Shown here in pieces: positions 17,258 through 25,540 of a stretch of DNA of 64,000 nucleotides. Location of the stretch: assembly GCA_951812665.1 (NCBI GenBank), contig CATOST010000021.1, forward strand, positions 62,001 through 126,000. Direction: 5' to 3'. This stretch comes from an uncultured Acidobacteriota bacterium. Lineage in GTDB: Bacteria > Acidobacteriota > UBA6911 > RPQK01 > JAJDTT01. The notes beneath the pieces are model-generated. The model searched no databases. It saw nothing but the letters and a program-made list of their open reading frames with translations, and was not told the origin of the DNA. Each line of letters begins with the position of its first letter. Position 1 is the first letter of the stretch. Made by a program: the position numbers and the translations under genes.

Positions 17258-17600
17258 TTCCACCTTGAGACCACCCGGGAAGCCCTTGACAGTCCGTGGT
17301 GAAAGTCTCACGAGCACCGAGACCGTTCCTGCGCCCGCCGGACAAGGCGCGATGAGGGAGCATACCGGGAGTATGTGACCGAGTCGCAACGCAGTCCGCC
17401 GGGATGCAGGGACGGTCGAATGCCGTGACGACTTTTGCCACGGGCTGTTGAGGACCTGGCTCACGGATGTGCCGACGAGCTCGTTGACAGACCGTTTATT
17501 CAAAGTGCCGACCTGATGCTGTCCGATCCCCATCGCTTTACCCGGCGGAATCGCCTCCCGGATCCAATTCTCAAGGGGCTGGCGGCCCGGCTGGAGTGAG
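17258..17600 (+). pseudogene. short gene relic interrupted by MITE copy A
   Basis: Removing the MITE and one TTGA copy joins two open segments into one frame of about 60 codons that ends at TGA 17598-17600. It reads ...TTREALEDLAHGCADEL... and ends RNRLPDPILKGLAARLE. The frame has no good start codon and directly follows the stop of the DUF6807 gene in the same phase. I do not recognise it. It may be the 3' end of a lost gene. Confidence 0.35.
17290..17447 (+). repeat. MITE copy A, intact (158 bp)
   Basis: The terminal inverted repeats are CAGTCCGTGGTGAAAGTC and, at the other end, GACTTTTGCCACGGGCTG. The target duplication is TTGA (17286-17289 and 17448-17451). The internal hairpin is CATAC-cggga-GTATG (17361-17375). 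The IS110 target sequence occupied in copy C is present and empty here, on the minus strand at 17354-17365 (GTATGCTCCCTC). Confidence 0.88.
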
Positions 17601-17623
17601 CGGGAAAGAGACGCCTATTCACC

Positions 17624-18652
17624 ATGCAACCTCCAGCCTACAAGGTGGCTGCCGCTCACGTGGCCCCGGTGTTCCTCGACCAGGACGCCACGCTGGAAAA
17701 GGCCTGCGCCCTGATCGGGGAAGCCGCCCGCAACGGGGCTCAGCTCATCGTCTTCCCGGAGACCTACATACCGGCCTTTCCGCTCTGGTGCGCCCTGCAG
17801 GCCCCCATTGCAAACCATGATCTTTTCTGCCAACTCGCTGCCGGCAGTCTGCGGGTGGACGGGCCGGAAATAGGCAAGGTTGCAGACACGGCCCGCCGCA
17901 GCGGCATTTTCGTCTCCCTGGGATTCAACGAGGTCTCGCCAATCAGCGACGGTTGCCTCTGGAACGCCAACCTGCTCTTGAGTGACCGGGGGGACATGCT
18001 CTGCCACCACCGCAAGCTGGTTCCGACCTTCTACGAGAAACTGGTCTGGGCGCCCGGGGACGGCAGTGGACTTCAGGTTTCCGAGACCCGACTGGGTCGA
18101 GTGGGGATGCTGATTTGCGGAGAGAACACCAATCCCCTGGCTCGTTTTGCCCTGCTGGCCCAGGGCGAGCAGGTCCATCTATCCACCTACCCGCCCCTGT
18201 GGCCCACCCGCGATCCTGCCACCGGCGGCAACTACGATCTCAAGCAGGCGATACTGATTCGGGCCGGTGCCCATTCCTTCGAAGGCAAGGTCTTCAACGT
18301 GGTGGCCTCCGGCTTTCTGGATGCGGCGGCCCGGGACCGTCTGGGCCGACTGACCCCGGAGGCCGGCAGCATTCTGGACGGGAGCCCCAGAGGCATCTCG
18401 GTGGTCATGGGTCCGGAGGGAACCCCGGTCAGCCAGATTCTGCAGGACGAGGAAGGCCTCCTCTACGCCGAGATCGATCTCTCCCAAACGGTGGCCCCCA
18501 AGCAGATCCACGACGTGGTGGGCGGGTACAACCGGTTCGACATCTTCAAGCTCAGCGTGGACCGGTCCTCCAGATCGCCCGTGGCCTTCGAATCCACAGA
18601 CCCTCGTCTCGAATCGGTTGATGCCGACCCATTCGAAGAGGACCGCTCCTGA
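17624..18652 (+). CDS. nitrilase-family carbon-nitrogen hydrolase
   Basis: The 342-residue protein has the full Glu-Lys-Cys triad of the nitrilase superfamily: E46 in FPETYIP, K131 in HHRKLVPTFYEKLVW and C165 in LICGENTNPLARF. The second Glu in the PTFYEKLVW block is the usual fourth catalytic residue of branch-1 nitrilases and cyanide hydratases. Length and motifs fit a true nitrilase (nitrile to carboxylate and ammonia) better than an amidase. The protein is cytoplasmic, with no signal. It stands alone between repeat tracts, so the context does not reveal the substrate. Confidence 0.9.
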   Translation: MQPPAYKVAAAHVAPVFLDQDATLEKACALIGEAARNGAQLIVFPETYIPAFPLWCALQAPIANHDLFCQLAAGSLRVDGPEIGKVADTARRSGIFVSLGFNEVSPISDGCLWNANLLLSDRGDMLCHHRKLVPTFYEKLVWAPGDGSGLQVSETRLGRVGMLICGENTNPLARFALLAQGEQVHLSTYPPLWPTRDPATGGNYDLKQAILIRAGAHSFEGKVFNVVASGFLDAAARDRLGRLTPEAGSILDGSPRGISVVMGPEGTPVSQILQDEEGLLYAEIDLSQTVAPKQIHDVVGGYNRFDIFKLSVDRSSRSPVAFESTDPRLESVDADPFEEDRS

Positions 18653-18660
18653 GAAACCGA

Positions 18661-18844
18661 GGAAATAGAAAAGAGCAAAGAGGAAAGAGTGAAGACAGGT
18701 GGATCGTTTGCGCCCAGGGGCCTCGGCAGCGGAGACGGGCTCGTAGAGAAAGACGAAGCCGGACGAATACGGTGCCTGTTTCTCCTTGGCGTCCGCCGGG
18801 CCGCGCCGGTGAGGGAGCTTTCCTCTTTCCTCTTTTCTCATTCC
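18661..18844. repeat. MITE-like element with purine-rich inverted ends
   Basis: The left arm (GGAAATAGAAAAGAGCAAAG, continuing GAGGAAAG) and the right arm (CTTTCCTCTTTCCTCTTTTC, continuing TCATTCC) are imperfect inverted repeats of about 27 bp. They enclose a GC-rich core. It fills the gap between the nitrilase and sulfatase genes. The related tract at 16150-16242 has similar arms but almost no core. Confidence 0.5.
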
Positions 18845-18865
18845 TGGTTCAGGTAGACTGACGCA

Positions 18866-20272
18866 ATGATACGATCGGGGAAACAGCACTCCACATTCGA
18901 CCTTCTTGCACCATTCGTCTTCCTGCTCTTTGGTTTCGCTGCTTGCAGTCCTCCCGAGAATGCCCCGGACGTTCAGACCGGGGATGAGACTTCGGAAAAG
19001 CCGAACATTGTCCTGATCCTGGCGGACGATCTGGGCTACGGAGACCTGGGACTCTACGGCCATCCTGAGGCCAAGACCCCCAACATCGACCGCCTGGCTC
19101 AGGAGGGAGCGCATTTCACCCAGCATTACGCCAATGGGCCGGAGTGCACCCCGACCCGGACCGCGCTCCTGACCGGGCGCTACCAGCAGCGGGCCGGCGG
19201 ACTGGAGTGCGCCATCGGCACCGGCAACGTTGGCCGTTACGACGACGCCATCCGATTGGCCGAGCAGCGGGAGCTGGGGCTCCCCGCGGAACAGACGGTG
19301 ATGCCGGGGGCATTGAAGGACGCCGGCTACGTCGCCGGCACCTTCGGCAAGTGGCACCTGGGTTACGAACCCCATTTCAACCCGCTGGACCACGGCTGGG
19401 ACGAGTTCTTCGGCTACATGGGCGGCAACGTGCACTACTTCAACCACCGGGAAACGAGCGACCTGCACGTCCTCTTCGACGGAAGAATGCCGGTCTATCG
19501 GGAGGGCTACATGACCCACCTGATCACCGACGCATCCATCGATTTCATCCAGCGGCACAAAGACCGGCCCCTGTTCCTGTACGTGGCGCACGAAACGCCT
19601 CACTTCCCTTTTCAGGGGCCTGACGACAAGGACAAGGTGGTCACCAAGGAGAACTGGATGGAGAGGGATCCGGCCACCTACGTCGCCATGCTGGAGGACA
19701 TGGATTCGGAAGTCGGCCGGTTGCTGGCCGCCATCGACGACGCGGGGATTCGGGAAAAGACCGTCGTCATCTTCGTCTCGGACAACGGCGGTCTGCAGGG
19801 AGCGGCCAACATGGCTCCCTTGCGAGGCGCCAAGGGGACGACGCTGGAAGGGGGCATCCGTGTCCCCCTCATCATTCGCTGGCCCGGCCGTATCGAAGCG
19901 GAAACCAAGAACGAACAGGTGTCCGCGACCTTCGACCTGACTCGATCGTTCCTCAAAATGGCCGGCGCGGGTGTGCCCGCCGAACGGCTGGATGGCTATG
20001 ACATCATCGGTCACGTGGCGGAGGGCCGCGAAGATTTCGACCGCACCCTGTTCTGGCGCGGCCGGCGCGGCGACCGGACTTGGGCCGCCGTGCGCGACAG
20101 CGATCTCAAGTATGTCCGCCTGATCGAGGGTGAGCGCACGGAAGAATGGATGTACAATCTGTCCACCGACATTCACGAGGAGAACGACCTGCTTCAATCC
20201 CGATCGGATGACGCGGAGAGATTGAAGGGACTCCTGGGACAATGGGAAACCGATATGAAACCGGCGCGGTGA
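18866..20272 (+). CDS. sulfatase, lipoprotein, Cys-type
   Basis: The 468-residue sulfatase has a lipobox (FGFAAC, Cys27), so it is probably anchored to the outer membrane or periplasmic face. The formylglycine motif is CTPTRTALLTGRY (C94), the metal-site start LILADDLGYGD (D54, D55), and TFGKWHLGY and FVSDNGGLQGA complete the active-site blocks. Maturation needs a formylglycine-generating enzyme, which is not in this window. The sulfated substrate (polysaccharide or other ester) is unknown. It overlaps the leader of the Gfo/Idh/MocA gene at 20323 and is probably co-transcribed with it. Confidence 0.93.
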   Translation: MIRSGKQHSTFDLLAPFVFLLFGFAACSPPENAPDVQTGDETSEKPNIVLILADDLGYGDLGLYGHPEAKTPNIDRLAQEGAHFTQHYANGPECTPTRTALLTGRYQQRAGGLECAIGTGNVGRYDDAIRLAEQRELGLPAEQTVMPGALKDAGYVAGTFGKWHLGYEPHFNPLDHGWDEFFGYMGGNVHYFNHRETSDLHVLFDGRMPVYREGYMTHLITDASIDFIQRHKDRPLFLYVAHETPHFPFQGPDDKDKVVTKENWMERDPATYVAMLEDMDSEVGRLLAAIDDAGIREKTVVIFVSDNGGLQGAANMAPLRGAKGTTLEGGIRVPLIIRWPGRIEAETKNEQVSATFDLTRSFLKMAGAGVPAERLDGYDIIGHVAEGREDFDRTLFWRGRRGDRTWAAVRDSDLKYVRLIEGERTEEWMYNLSTDIHEENDLLQSRSDDAERLKGLLGQWETDMKPAR

Positions 20273-20322
20273 CCGCGCCGGCAAATGGTGTATTTACGGG
20301 TCCGAACAACGAGGAAGAACCT

Positions 20323-21705
20323 ATGACGACGAAAAACAGCGATCATGTCCAATCCGGCCAGGACACCGCGGAATCACGCCGGACCTTCATGAGATCGGTG
20401 GCGGCCGGGACGGTCGGCGCGGGATTGTCCTTGGGATTCAACGCGGCGAGCTACGCCAAGGTCAAAGACGCGAACGACCGGGTGCGAGTCGCCGTGGTGG
20501 GTCTCCGCGGGATGGGATGGGGCCACGTCCAAGGCTATGCGGGACTCGAAAACGTCGAGGTCGCGGCCCTCTGCGACGTGGACGAGAACATCAGCGCCAA
20601 GCGGGTCAAAGAGATGGAAGAAATGGGCCTGCCGCGGCCCGAAACTCATCACGACCTGCGCCGGGTGCTGGACGATCCCACCATCGACGCCATCAGCGTG
20701 GCGACGCCGAATCACTGGCATGCCCTGGCCGGATTCTGGGCGGTGCAGGCCGGCAAGCACGCCACCCTGGAAAAACCGGGAACCCACAACTATTTCGAAG
20801 GGCAGCAGCTCATCAAGGCGGCCAAGAGATACGACCGTTTGATTCAGCACCATGCGGAGCGCCGGACCTTCAAAGGCTACAAAGCCGCCATGAAGTTCCT
20901 GCACGAGGGCGGACTCGGCGAGGTCTACCTGGCGAAGGGGATGTGCTACAAGTGGCGCAACACCATCAAACGCAAGGGACCCGAGCCGGTTCCCGCCGGC
21001 GTCCACTACGATCTCTGGCTGGGGCCCGCGCCCAAGCGTGAATTCACCCGGAACCGCTTCCACTACAACTGGCACTGGCATTGGGATTACGGCAACGGAG
21101 ACATCGGCAACCAGGGCGCCCACCAGGTGGATATCGCACGCTGGGGACTCGGCGTCACCTTGCCCACCAAGATCTCATCCATGGGCGGCCACTTCATGTT
21201 CGACGACGATCAGGAAACCCCCAATACGCAGATGGCTCTCTTCGAGTTCCCCAGCGAACAGGGGGGCGGCGACAAGAAGAAGATCATGCAGTTCGAGGTC
21301 CGCCACTGGGCCACCAATCACGAAGGGGGCCTGGGGAAAGGGGCCGGCAACAACATCGGCAACCTCTTCTACGGCTCCAAGGGATACATGGTGATCGATG
21401 GAGGCGGGAACTGGCGGACGTATATGGGTAAGGGACGGGAACCGGGTCCTTCGGGCAGCGGCGGCGGCAACATGTTCCGCAATTTCGTGGAGGCCATCCG
21501 CGCCAATGACCGCTCCATCATGGAAGGCGACATCGTCGAAGGGCATCGCAGTTGTGCCCTGATTCACATGGCCAATACTTCATACCGGCTCGGCCGAACC
21601 CTGGATTTCGACCCCGGGACCGAGCGCTACATCGGTGATGAGGAGGCCAACGCCATGCTGACCCGGAACTACCGTTCGCCTTATGTGATTCCAGAGAAGT
21701 TCTAG
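20323..21705 (+). CDS. Tat-exported Gfo/Idh/MocA family oxidoreductase
   Basis: I use the ATG at 20323, which follows GAGGAAG, although the frame is open from 20242. A Tat signal (SRRTFMRSVAAGTVGAGLSL) is followed by a Rossmann fold (RVAVVGLRGMGWGHVQG), the CDVDENI segment, the family EKP motif (TLEKPGTHN) and the WHWHWDYGNGDIGNQGAHQVDIARWGLG-type block that marks the exported planctomycete branch. The 460-residue protein probably oxidises a sugar or cyclitol with a tightly held NAD(P). It is downstream of a sulfatase, consistent with sugar-sulfate use. Confidence 0.9.
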   Translation: MTTKNSDHVQSGQDTAESRRTFMRSVAAGTVGAGLSLGFNAASYAKVKDANDRVRVAVVGLRGMGWGHVQGYAGLENVEVAALCDVDENISAKRVKEMEEMGLPRPETHHDLRRVLDDPTIDAISVATPNHWHALAGFWAVQAGKHATLEKPGTHNYFEGQQLIKAAKRYDRLIQHHAERRTFKGYKAAMKFLHEGGLGEVYLAKGMCYKWRNTIKRKGPEPVPAGVHYDLWLGPAPKREFTRNRFHYNWHWHWDYGNGDIGNQGAHQVDIARWGLGVTLPTKISSMGGHFMFDDDQETPNTQMALFEFPSEQGGGDKKKIMQFEVRHWATNHEGGLGKGAGNNIGNLFYGSKGYMVIDGGGNWRTYMGKGREPGPSGSGGGNMFRNFVEAIRANDRSIMEGDIVEGHRSCALIHMANTSYRLGRTLDFDPGTERYIGDEEANAMLTRNYRSPYVIPEKF

Positions 21706-21767
21706 GAAAACGATGAGAAACAAGGATCGGGAGCGGCCGGCGGCCAGAGTGTCGCCGTCGGGTCCTA

Positions 21768-22928
21768 TCACGCTCCTCGCTCGAGCGGATGGCTCCGATC
21801 CTTGAGCGGGAACCTCACCCGCGCACCCGTCAACTGGGACTGGTAGACGGATGAGATCATCTCGGTGGTCCAGCGGCCGTCCATCTCGTTGACGGCCGGT
21901 TCACGATCCTCCTCGATCGCTTGGAGCAGATCGGCCACCATGAGGGTGGCCAACTGGTCGGAACCGGCCCGCTCTTCCGCCGTCAGTTCGATGTGCTCCC
22001 ACGCTCCACTGTGCCAATCGGGAGAACGCAGAATCGCCGCGCCCGCAACGGTCGGCAGGTAGATCACTCCTTTACTGCCGTAGAGGTAGACTCCAAAGCG
22101 CCGTCCTGTCTTGACGTCGTTTGCCTTGGATCCGAAATAGGCGTGGACGCCCTGGCCCAGATAGAACATGGCCGCGATCTGGTCTCCCGCCAGCGCTCCC
22201 ATGCTTCCCGGTCCCTGCTTCTCGCGGCCGTGGCCTCGTTCCATTTCGGACTCGTGGTCCGTCACGTGGGCGAACACCCATTGCGGGTTGCCGGCAAACA
22301 TCCTCAGCAGATGCATCAGGTGGCACCCCAGCACGATCAGATCCTCTCCGCCTGCACGCCGGTCTTCCTTGCCACGAGCCCGTATCTCCTGTAGTACGCC
22401 GATCTCGCCTTGCCGGACCATCTGGAGCACGCGCCGCGTCATGGGTAGCGTCGCCGTCACCAAGCCGACCTGGACCTTCACGCCGCTCTTCCGGATGGCC
22501 CTCACCATGGTGTCCGCTTCCACCAGATCGCGCGCGAACGGTTTCTCCATCAGGATATGGGCACCGGACTCGGCCACGGCCGTGACCATCTCCAGGCGGT
22601 GGTCCAGCGCGTGGGGACAGATCGCCACCAGATCCGGATTCTCCTTGCGGAGCATTTCGCGATAGTCGAGATAGCCCTGCTTTGCTCCCGTGTGGCTCAT
22701 GACTTCTTTTCGGCCGGTGTCGTCCGGGTCGGCGACCGCCACCACGTCGATGGTGTCGAACGGATTGAAGGCGGTGTCCCAACCGTGCCCGTAGCCGCCC
22801 ACGCCGGTGTGACCGATCACGGCGGCACGGTATTTTTTGTTGGCCGAATAGAGATTGGCGGTGTTGCCAGCGAGACGGGATGCCGCCCAGGCTCCGGCCG
22901 TGGATGTGATGAAATGGCGTCTGTTCAT
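21768..22928 (-). CDS. Tat-exported Gfo/Idh/MocA family oxidoreductase
   Basis: The ATG at 22928 follows TGAGG and starts MNRRHFITSTAGAWAASRLA, a short Tat-like signal. The 386-residue protein has the dinucleotide fold (AAVIGHTGVGGYGHGW), a VADPDD segment, the EKPFARDL motif and GCHLMHLLRMFAG, where the His may be catalytic. It is convergent with the previous dehydrogenase and downstream of the sulfatase at 23016 on the same strand, 87 bases apart with a REP-like hairpin between. It probably acts on a sugar derivative; the substrate is unknown. Confidence 0.87.
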   Translation of the reverse strand: MNRRHFITSTAGAWAASRLAGNTANLYSANKKYRAAVIGHTGVGGYGHGWDTAFNPFDTIDVVAVADPDDTGRKEVMSHTGAKQGYLDYREMLRKENPDLVAICPHALDHRLEMVTAVAESGAHILMEKPFARDLVEADTMVRAIRKSGVKVQVGLVTATLPMTRRVLQMVRQGEIGVLQEIRARGKEDRRAGGEDLIVLGCHLMHLLRMFAGNPQWVFAHVTDHESEMERGHGREKQGPGSMGALAGDQIAAMFYLGQGVHAYFGSKANDVKTGRRFGVYLYGSKGVIYLPTVAGAAILRSPDWHSGAWEHIELTAEERAGSDQLATLMVADLLQAIEEDREPAVNEMDGRWTTEMISSVYQSQLTGARVRFPLKDRSHPLERGA

Positions 22929-22986
22929 ATTTGCCTCAGATGTGGAGGACTCGGAGTGGGGACTCCGTCCCCCCTGCCCCCCTGTC

Positions 22987-23004
22987 GGCGACAAGAAAGT
23001 CGCC
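22987..23004. repeat. REP-like hairpin with AAGAAA loop
   Basis: GGCGAC-AAGAAA-GTCGCC forms a perfect 6-bp hairpin in the gap between the sulfatase and dehydrogenase genes. The same loop with stem GGCGGC/GCCGCC occurs at 60644-60661. Conserved loop with covarying stem suggests a small REP-like family. Confidence 0.5.
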
Positions 23005-23015
23005 GCTTGTCGCCC

Positions 23016-24344
23016 CTACCGGTCTACGTCCTGCTCCCAGTTCGCGAACAGGCGCTTGATTTCTTCCACGACTTCCGGCTTCTCGTAGGTCAGCGTCTGA
23101 CGCTCACTCGGATCGGTCCTCAGATCGAACAACATGTCCACCTGCTCAACGCCGTCCAAGACGTACTTCCAGTGCCCCTTGCGGACCGCCTTCTGTACAT
23201 AGCACTGCCAGTAGGGCCGCTGTGGATTGCATTCGCCCACGAACTGGATGCGCCAGAAGAAGGTGCGCTCCTGTGGAGGTTTCTCTCCGTTCAGTATGGG
23301 GAGGATGTCGATACCGTCCAGGGTGCGTCCCTCCGGCGGCGCACTCCCCGTAGCTGCCAGGATGGTGGCCGAGAAATCCATGGTGATGACCGCCTGATCG
23401 GAGGTCTTGCCGGCCGGGAGGCGCTTGGGCCAACGGACCAGGCCGGGAACTCGAATCCCGCCCTCCCACAAGGTGGCCTTGTGATTGAAAAAAGGTGTGG
23501 TGCGCGAGAGGCGCTCGCCTCCGTTGTCGCTGGTGAAGATGACCAGGGTGTTGGCGGCCAGACCCTTCCGATCGAGCACATCCATAATTTCGCCGACCCC
23601 GTCGTCGATTCGCTCGACCATGCCGTTGTAGTCCTCGCGGGTCCCTTCCAGCCGATTCTCCGCCGTCGCAACCCAGCGCCGGTTCGGTGGCTGGAACGGC
23701 CAGTGAGGTGCGTTGTAGGAGACGAAGAGGAAGAACGGCTTGCCCGCGTGGCGTTCGATGAAGTCGACGGACCCCTCGGTGATGAGATCGGTCATGTACC
23801 CATCTTTCTTCACCGGTTTGCCGTTTTCGTAGAGATCGGGAAGACCTCTCTCTGGAATCACCTCGCGATGGGTGTAGAAATCGATGTTTGCACCCAGGAA
23901 ACCAAAAAACTCATCGAATCCGTGGGCATTTGGTCCCGTCTCGGGGGTGATTCCCACGTGCCACTTCCCCATAAGTCCCGTCGCATAGCCGTTGTTCTTC
24001 ACCATCCTGGCCACGGATGTCTCCGTCGTGGACAGTCCCGGAGACCCCGCGCCCGCGAACGCCCATTCGATCCCACTACGCTGTTGGTAGCGTCCGGTGA
24101 GGAAAGCGATGCGCGTCGGCGTGCACACGGGGGCCGCCGCGTAATTGTCCGTGAGCTTGACTCCCTCCCGAGCCATGCGGTCCAGGTGAGGGGTTTGGAG
24201 GTCCGTGGCGCCGTAGGGACCCACGTCGCCATATCCCATATCGTCGACCAGAATGAAGATAACGTTCGGTTTGTCACCGGCTTCAACGTCCGGCTGCATG
24301 GAGACGGCGAGCAAGAGACCGAATATCGTCGAGAACCACTTCAT
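23016..24344 (-). CDS. sulfatase, exported, Cys-type
   Basis: The ATG at 24344 lies behind GAGGAGG and gives the signal MKWFSTIFGLLLAVSMQPDVEA, whereas the frame is open upstream. The 442-residue sulfatase has FILVDDMGYGDVG (D34, D35), the formylglycine motif CTPTRIAFLTGRYQQ (C74), GLMGKWHVG and IFTSDNGGERLS. It differs from the other sulfatase in having a cleavable signal rather than a lipobox. It is divergent from the cytoplasmic sugar-catabolic genes at 24485 and upstream of a Gfo/Idh/MocA gene on its own strand. Confidence 0.92.
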   Translation of the reverse strand: MKWFSTIFGLLLAVSMQPDVEAGDKPNVIFILVDDMGYGDVGPYGATDLQTPHLDRMAREGVKLTDNYAAAPVCTPTRIAFLTGRYQQRSGIEWAFAGAGSPGLSTTETSVARMVKNNGYATGLMGKWHVGITPETGPNAHGFDEFFGFLGANIDFYTHREVIPERGLPDLYENGKPVKKDGYMTDLITEGSVDFIERHAGKPFFLFVSYNAPHWPFQPPNRRWVATAENRLEGTREDYNGMVERIDDGVGEIMDVLDRKGLAANTLVIFTSDNGGERLSRTTPFFNHKATLWEGGIRVPGLVRWPKRLPAGKTSDQAVITMDFSATILAATGSAPPEGRTLDGIDILPILNGEKPPQERTFFWRIQFVGECNPQRPYWQCYVQKAVRKGHWKYVLDGVEQVDMLFDLRTDPSERQTLTYEKPEVVEEIKRLFANWEQDVDR

Positions 24345-24484
24345 TTGCGTTTTCCTCCTCCTGGATGACAACGGAACGACGCCCGCATCCTTGCTGAGAG
24401 CGAGTATACGTCCTCGACCCGGCAATGGCACCGGTGCAGCTATCGGCGGCGCGCGCATTCCAATAGAATGAGCGGAACCTGACC

Positions 24485-25525
24485 ATGGCCTTGAAAGCAG
24501 GAATCGTCGGTACCGGGACCATCGCACTGGACCATGCGGTCACCTGCCTCAGCAACCACAAGGTCGAGTTGGCCGCGGCCTGTGACCTTTCCGCCGAGGC
24601 CGTGAACGCTTTCGGCGACCGCTTCCAGGTCCCCAACCGCTATACGGACCTGGACCAGATGCTGTCGGAAGAACGGCTCGATATCGCCATCGTCGCTACC
24701 TGGGGACCCGCCCATGCCCCGGTCAGCATCGCCGCGGCGAACTCGGGAAACGTCCGGGCCATCCTGTGCGAGAAACCCATCGCCGGCAACGCCGCCGAAT
24801 GCGAAGCGATGGTCGCCTCCGCCCGCGGGAACGGCGTCGTGCTGGTGGAAGCCTTCAAGTGGCGGCACGATCCGCAACATGTCCGGATCAAGGAGATCGT
24901 CGACTCCGGCCGGATCGGCCGGGTCGTCTCCGTCCAGGCCACGTTCTCCTCGCCATTGGTTCGATTCGCCGAGCCGGACAACTGGCGCTACGACCGGCGG
25001 CGGGGCGGCGGGTCCGTCTACGACACGGCCTGTTACCCGATTCATTTCTCGCGGTTCGTCATCGGCGAGGAGCCCCACCGGGCCTATGCGGTGGGGCAGT
25101 TTATCGAATCGTCCGACGCGGATATGTCAGCCGTCATCCAGCTTGAGTTTCCGGGAGGCGCGACTGCCCAACTGACCACGAGTTATCAGTACGGATACTG
25201 CCAGGCGACGGAGGTGCTGGGCCTGACCGGGTGGATCCGCGCCGACCTTCCATTCGACCCACGGAGCGTAAGGGAACAGGAGTTCGTCGAGAAGGAAGAC
25301 CTGCCCGCCACCATCGAAGTGTTCCATGACAACTTCGACCATGAAGTCTACCGCTTCGCCCCCGTGGATCAGTTCGCCCTGCAGCTCGACCACCTGGTGG
25401 AATGCCTCGAGACGGACACGCCGCACCGGATTTCCCCGGAGTTCAGCCTGGGCAACATGCGGGTCATCGACGCCGTCTATGAGTCCATGAGAACGAGGAA
25501 ACCCGTCGACTTGGAATCCAACTGA
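24485..25525 (+). CDS. Gfo/Idh/MocA family oxidoreductase (cytoplasmic)
   Basis: The 346-residue protein lacks a signal and opens with the Rossmann motif KAGIVGTGTIALDHAV. The family EKP motif is present (ILCEKPIAGN), followed by VEAFKWRHDPQH and the DTACYPIHFSRF block, where D-x3-P-x2-H-like spacing places the catalytic His. It heads a four-gene set (24485-28292) with a sugar isomerase/epimerase, an HpcH/HpaI aldolase and a PhyH dioxygenase, with gaps of 7 to 30 bases. This reads as a pathway for an unusual sugar, inositol or hydroxy-acid. Confidence 0.9.
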   Translation: MALKAGIVGTGTIALDHAVTCLSNHKVELAAACDLSAEAVNAFGDRFQVPNRYTDLDQMLSEERLDIAIVATWGPAHAPVSIAAANSGNVRAILCEKPIAGNAAECEAMVASARGNGVVLVEAFKWRHDPQHVRIKEIVDSGRIGRVVSVQATFSSPLVRFAEPDNWRYDRRRGGGSVYDTACYPIHFSRFVIGEEPHRAYAVGQFIESSDADMSAVIQLEFPGGATAQLTTSYQYGYCQATEVLGLTGWIRADLPFDPRSVREQEFVEKEDLPATIEVFHDNFDHEVYRFAPVDQFALQLDHLVECLETDTPHRISPEFSLGNMRVIDAVYESMRTRKPVDLESN

Positions 25526-25540
25526 AGGAGGGGTCCCCCA

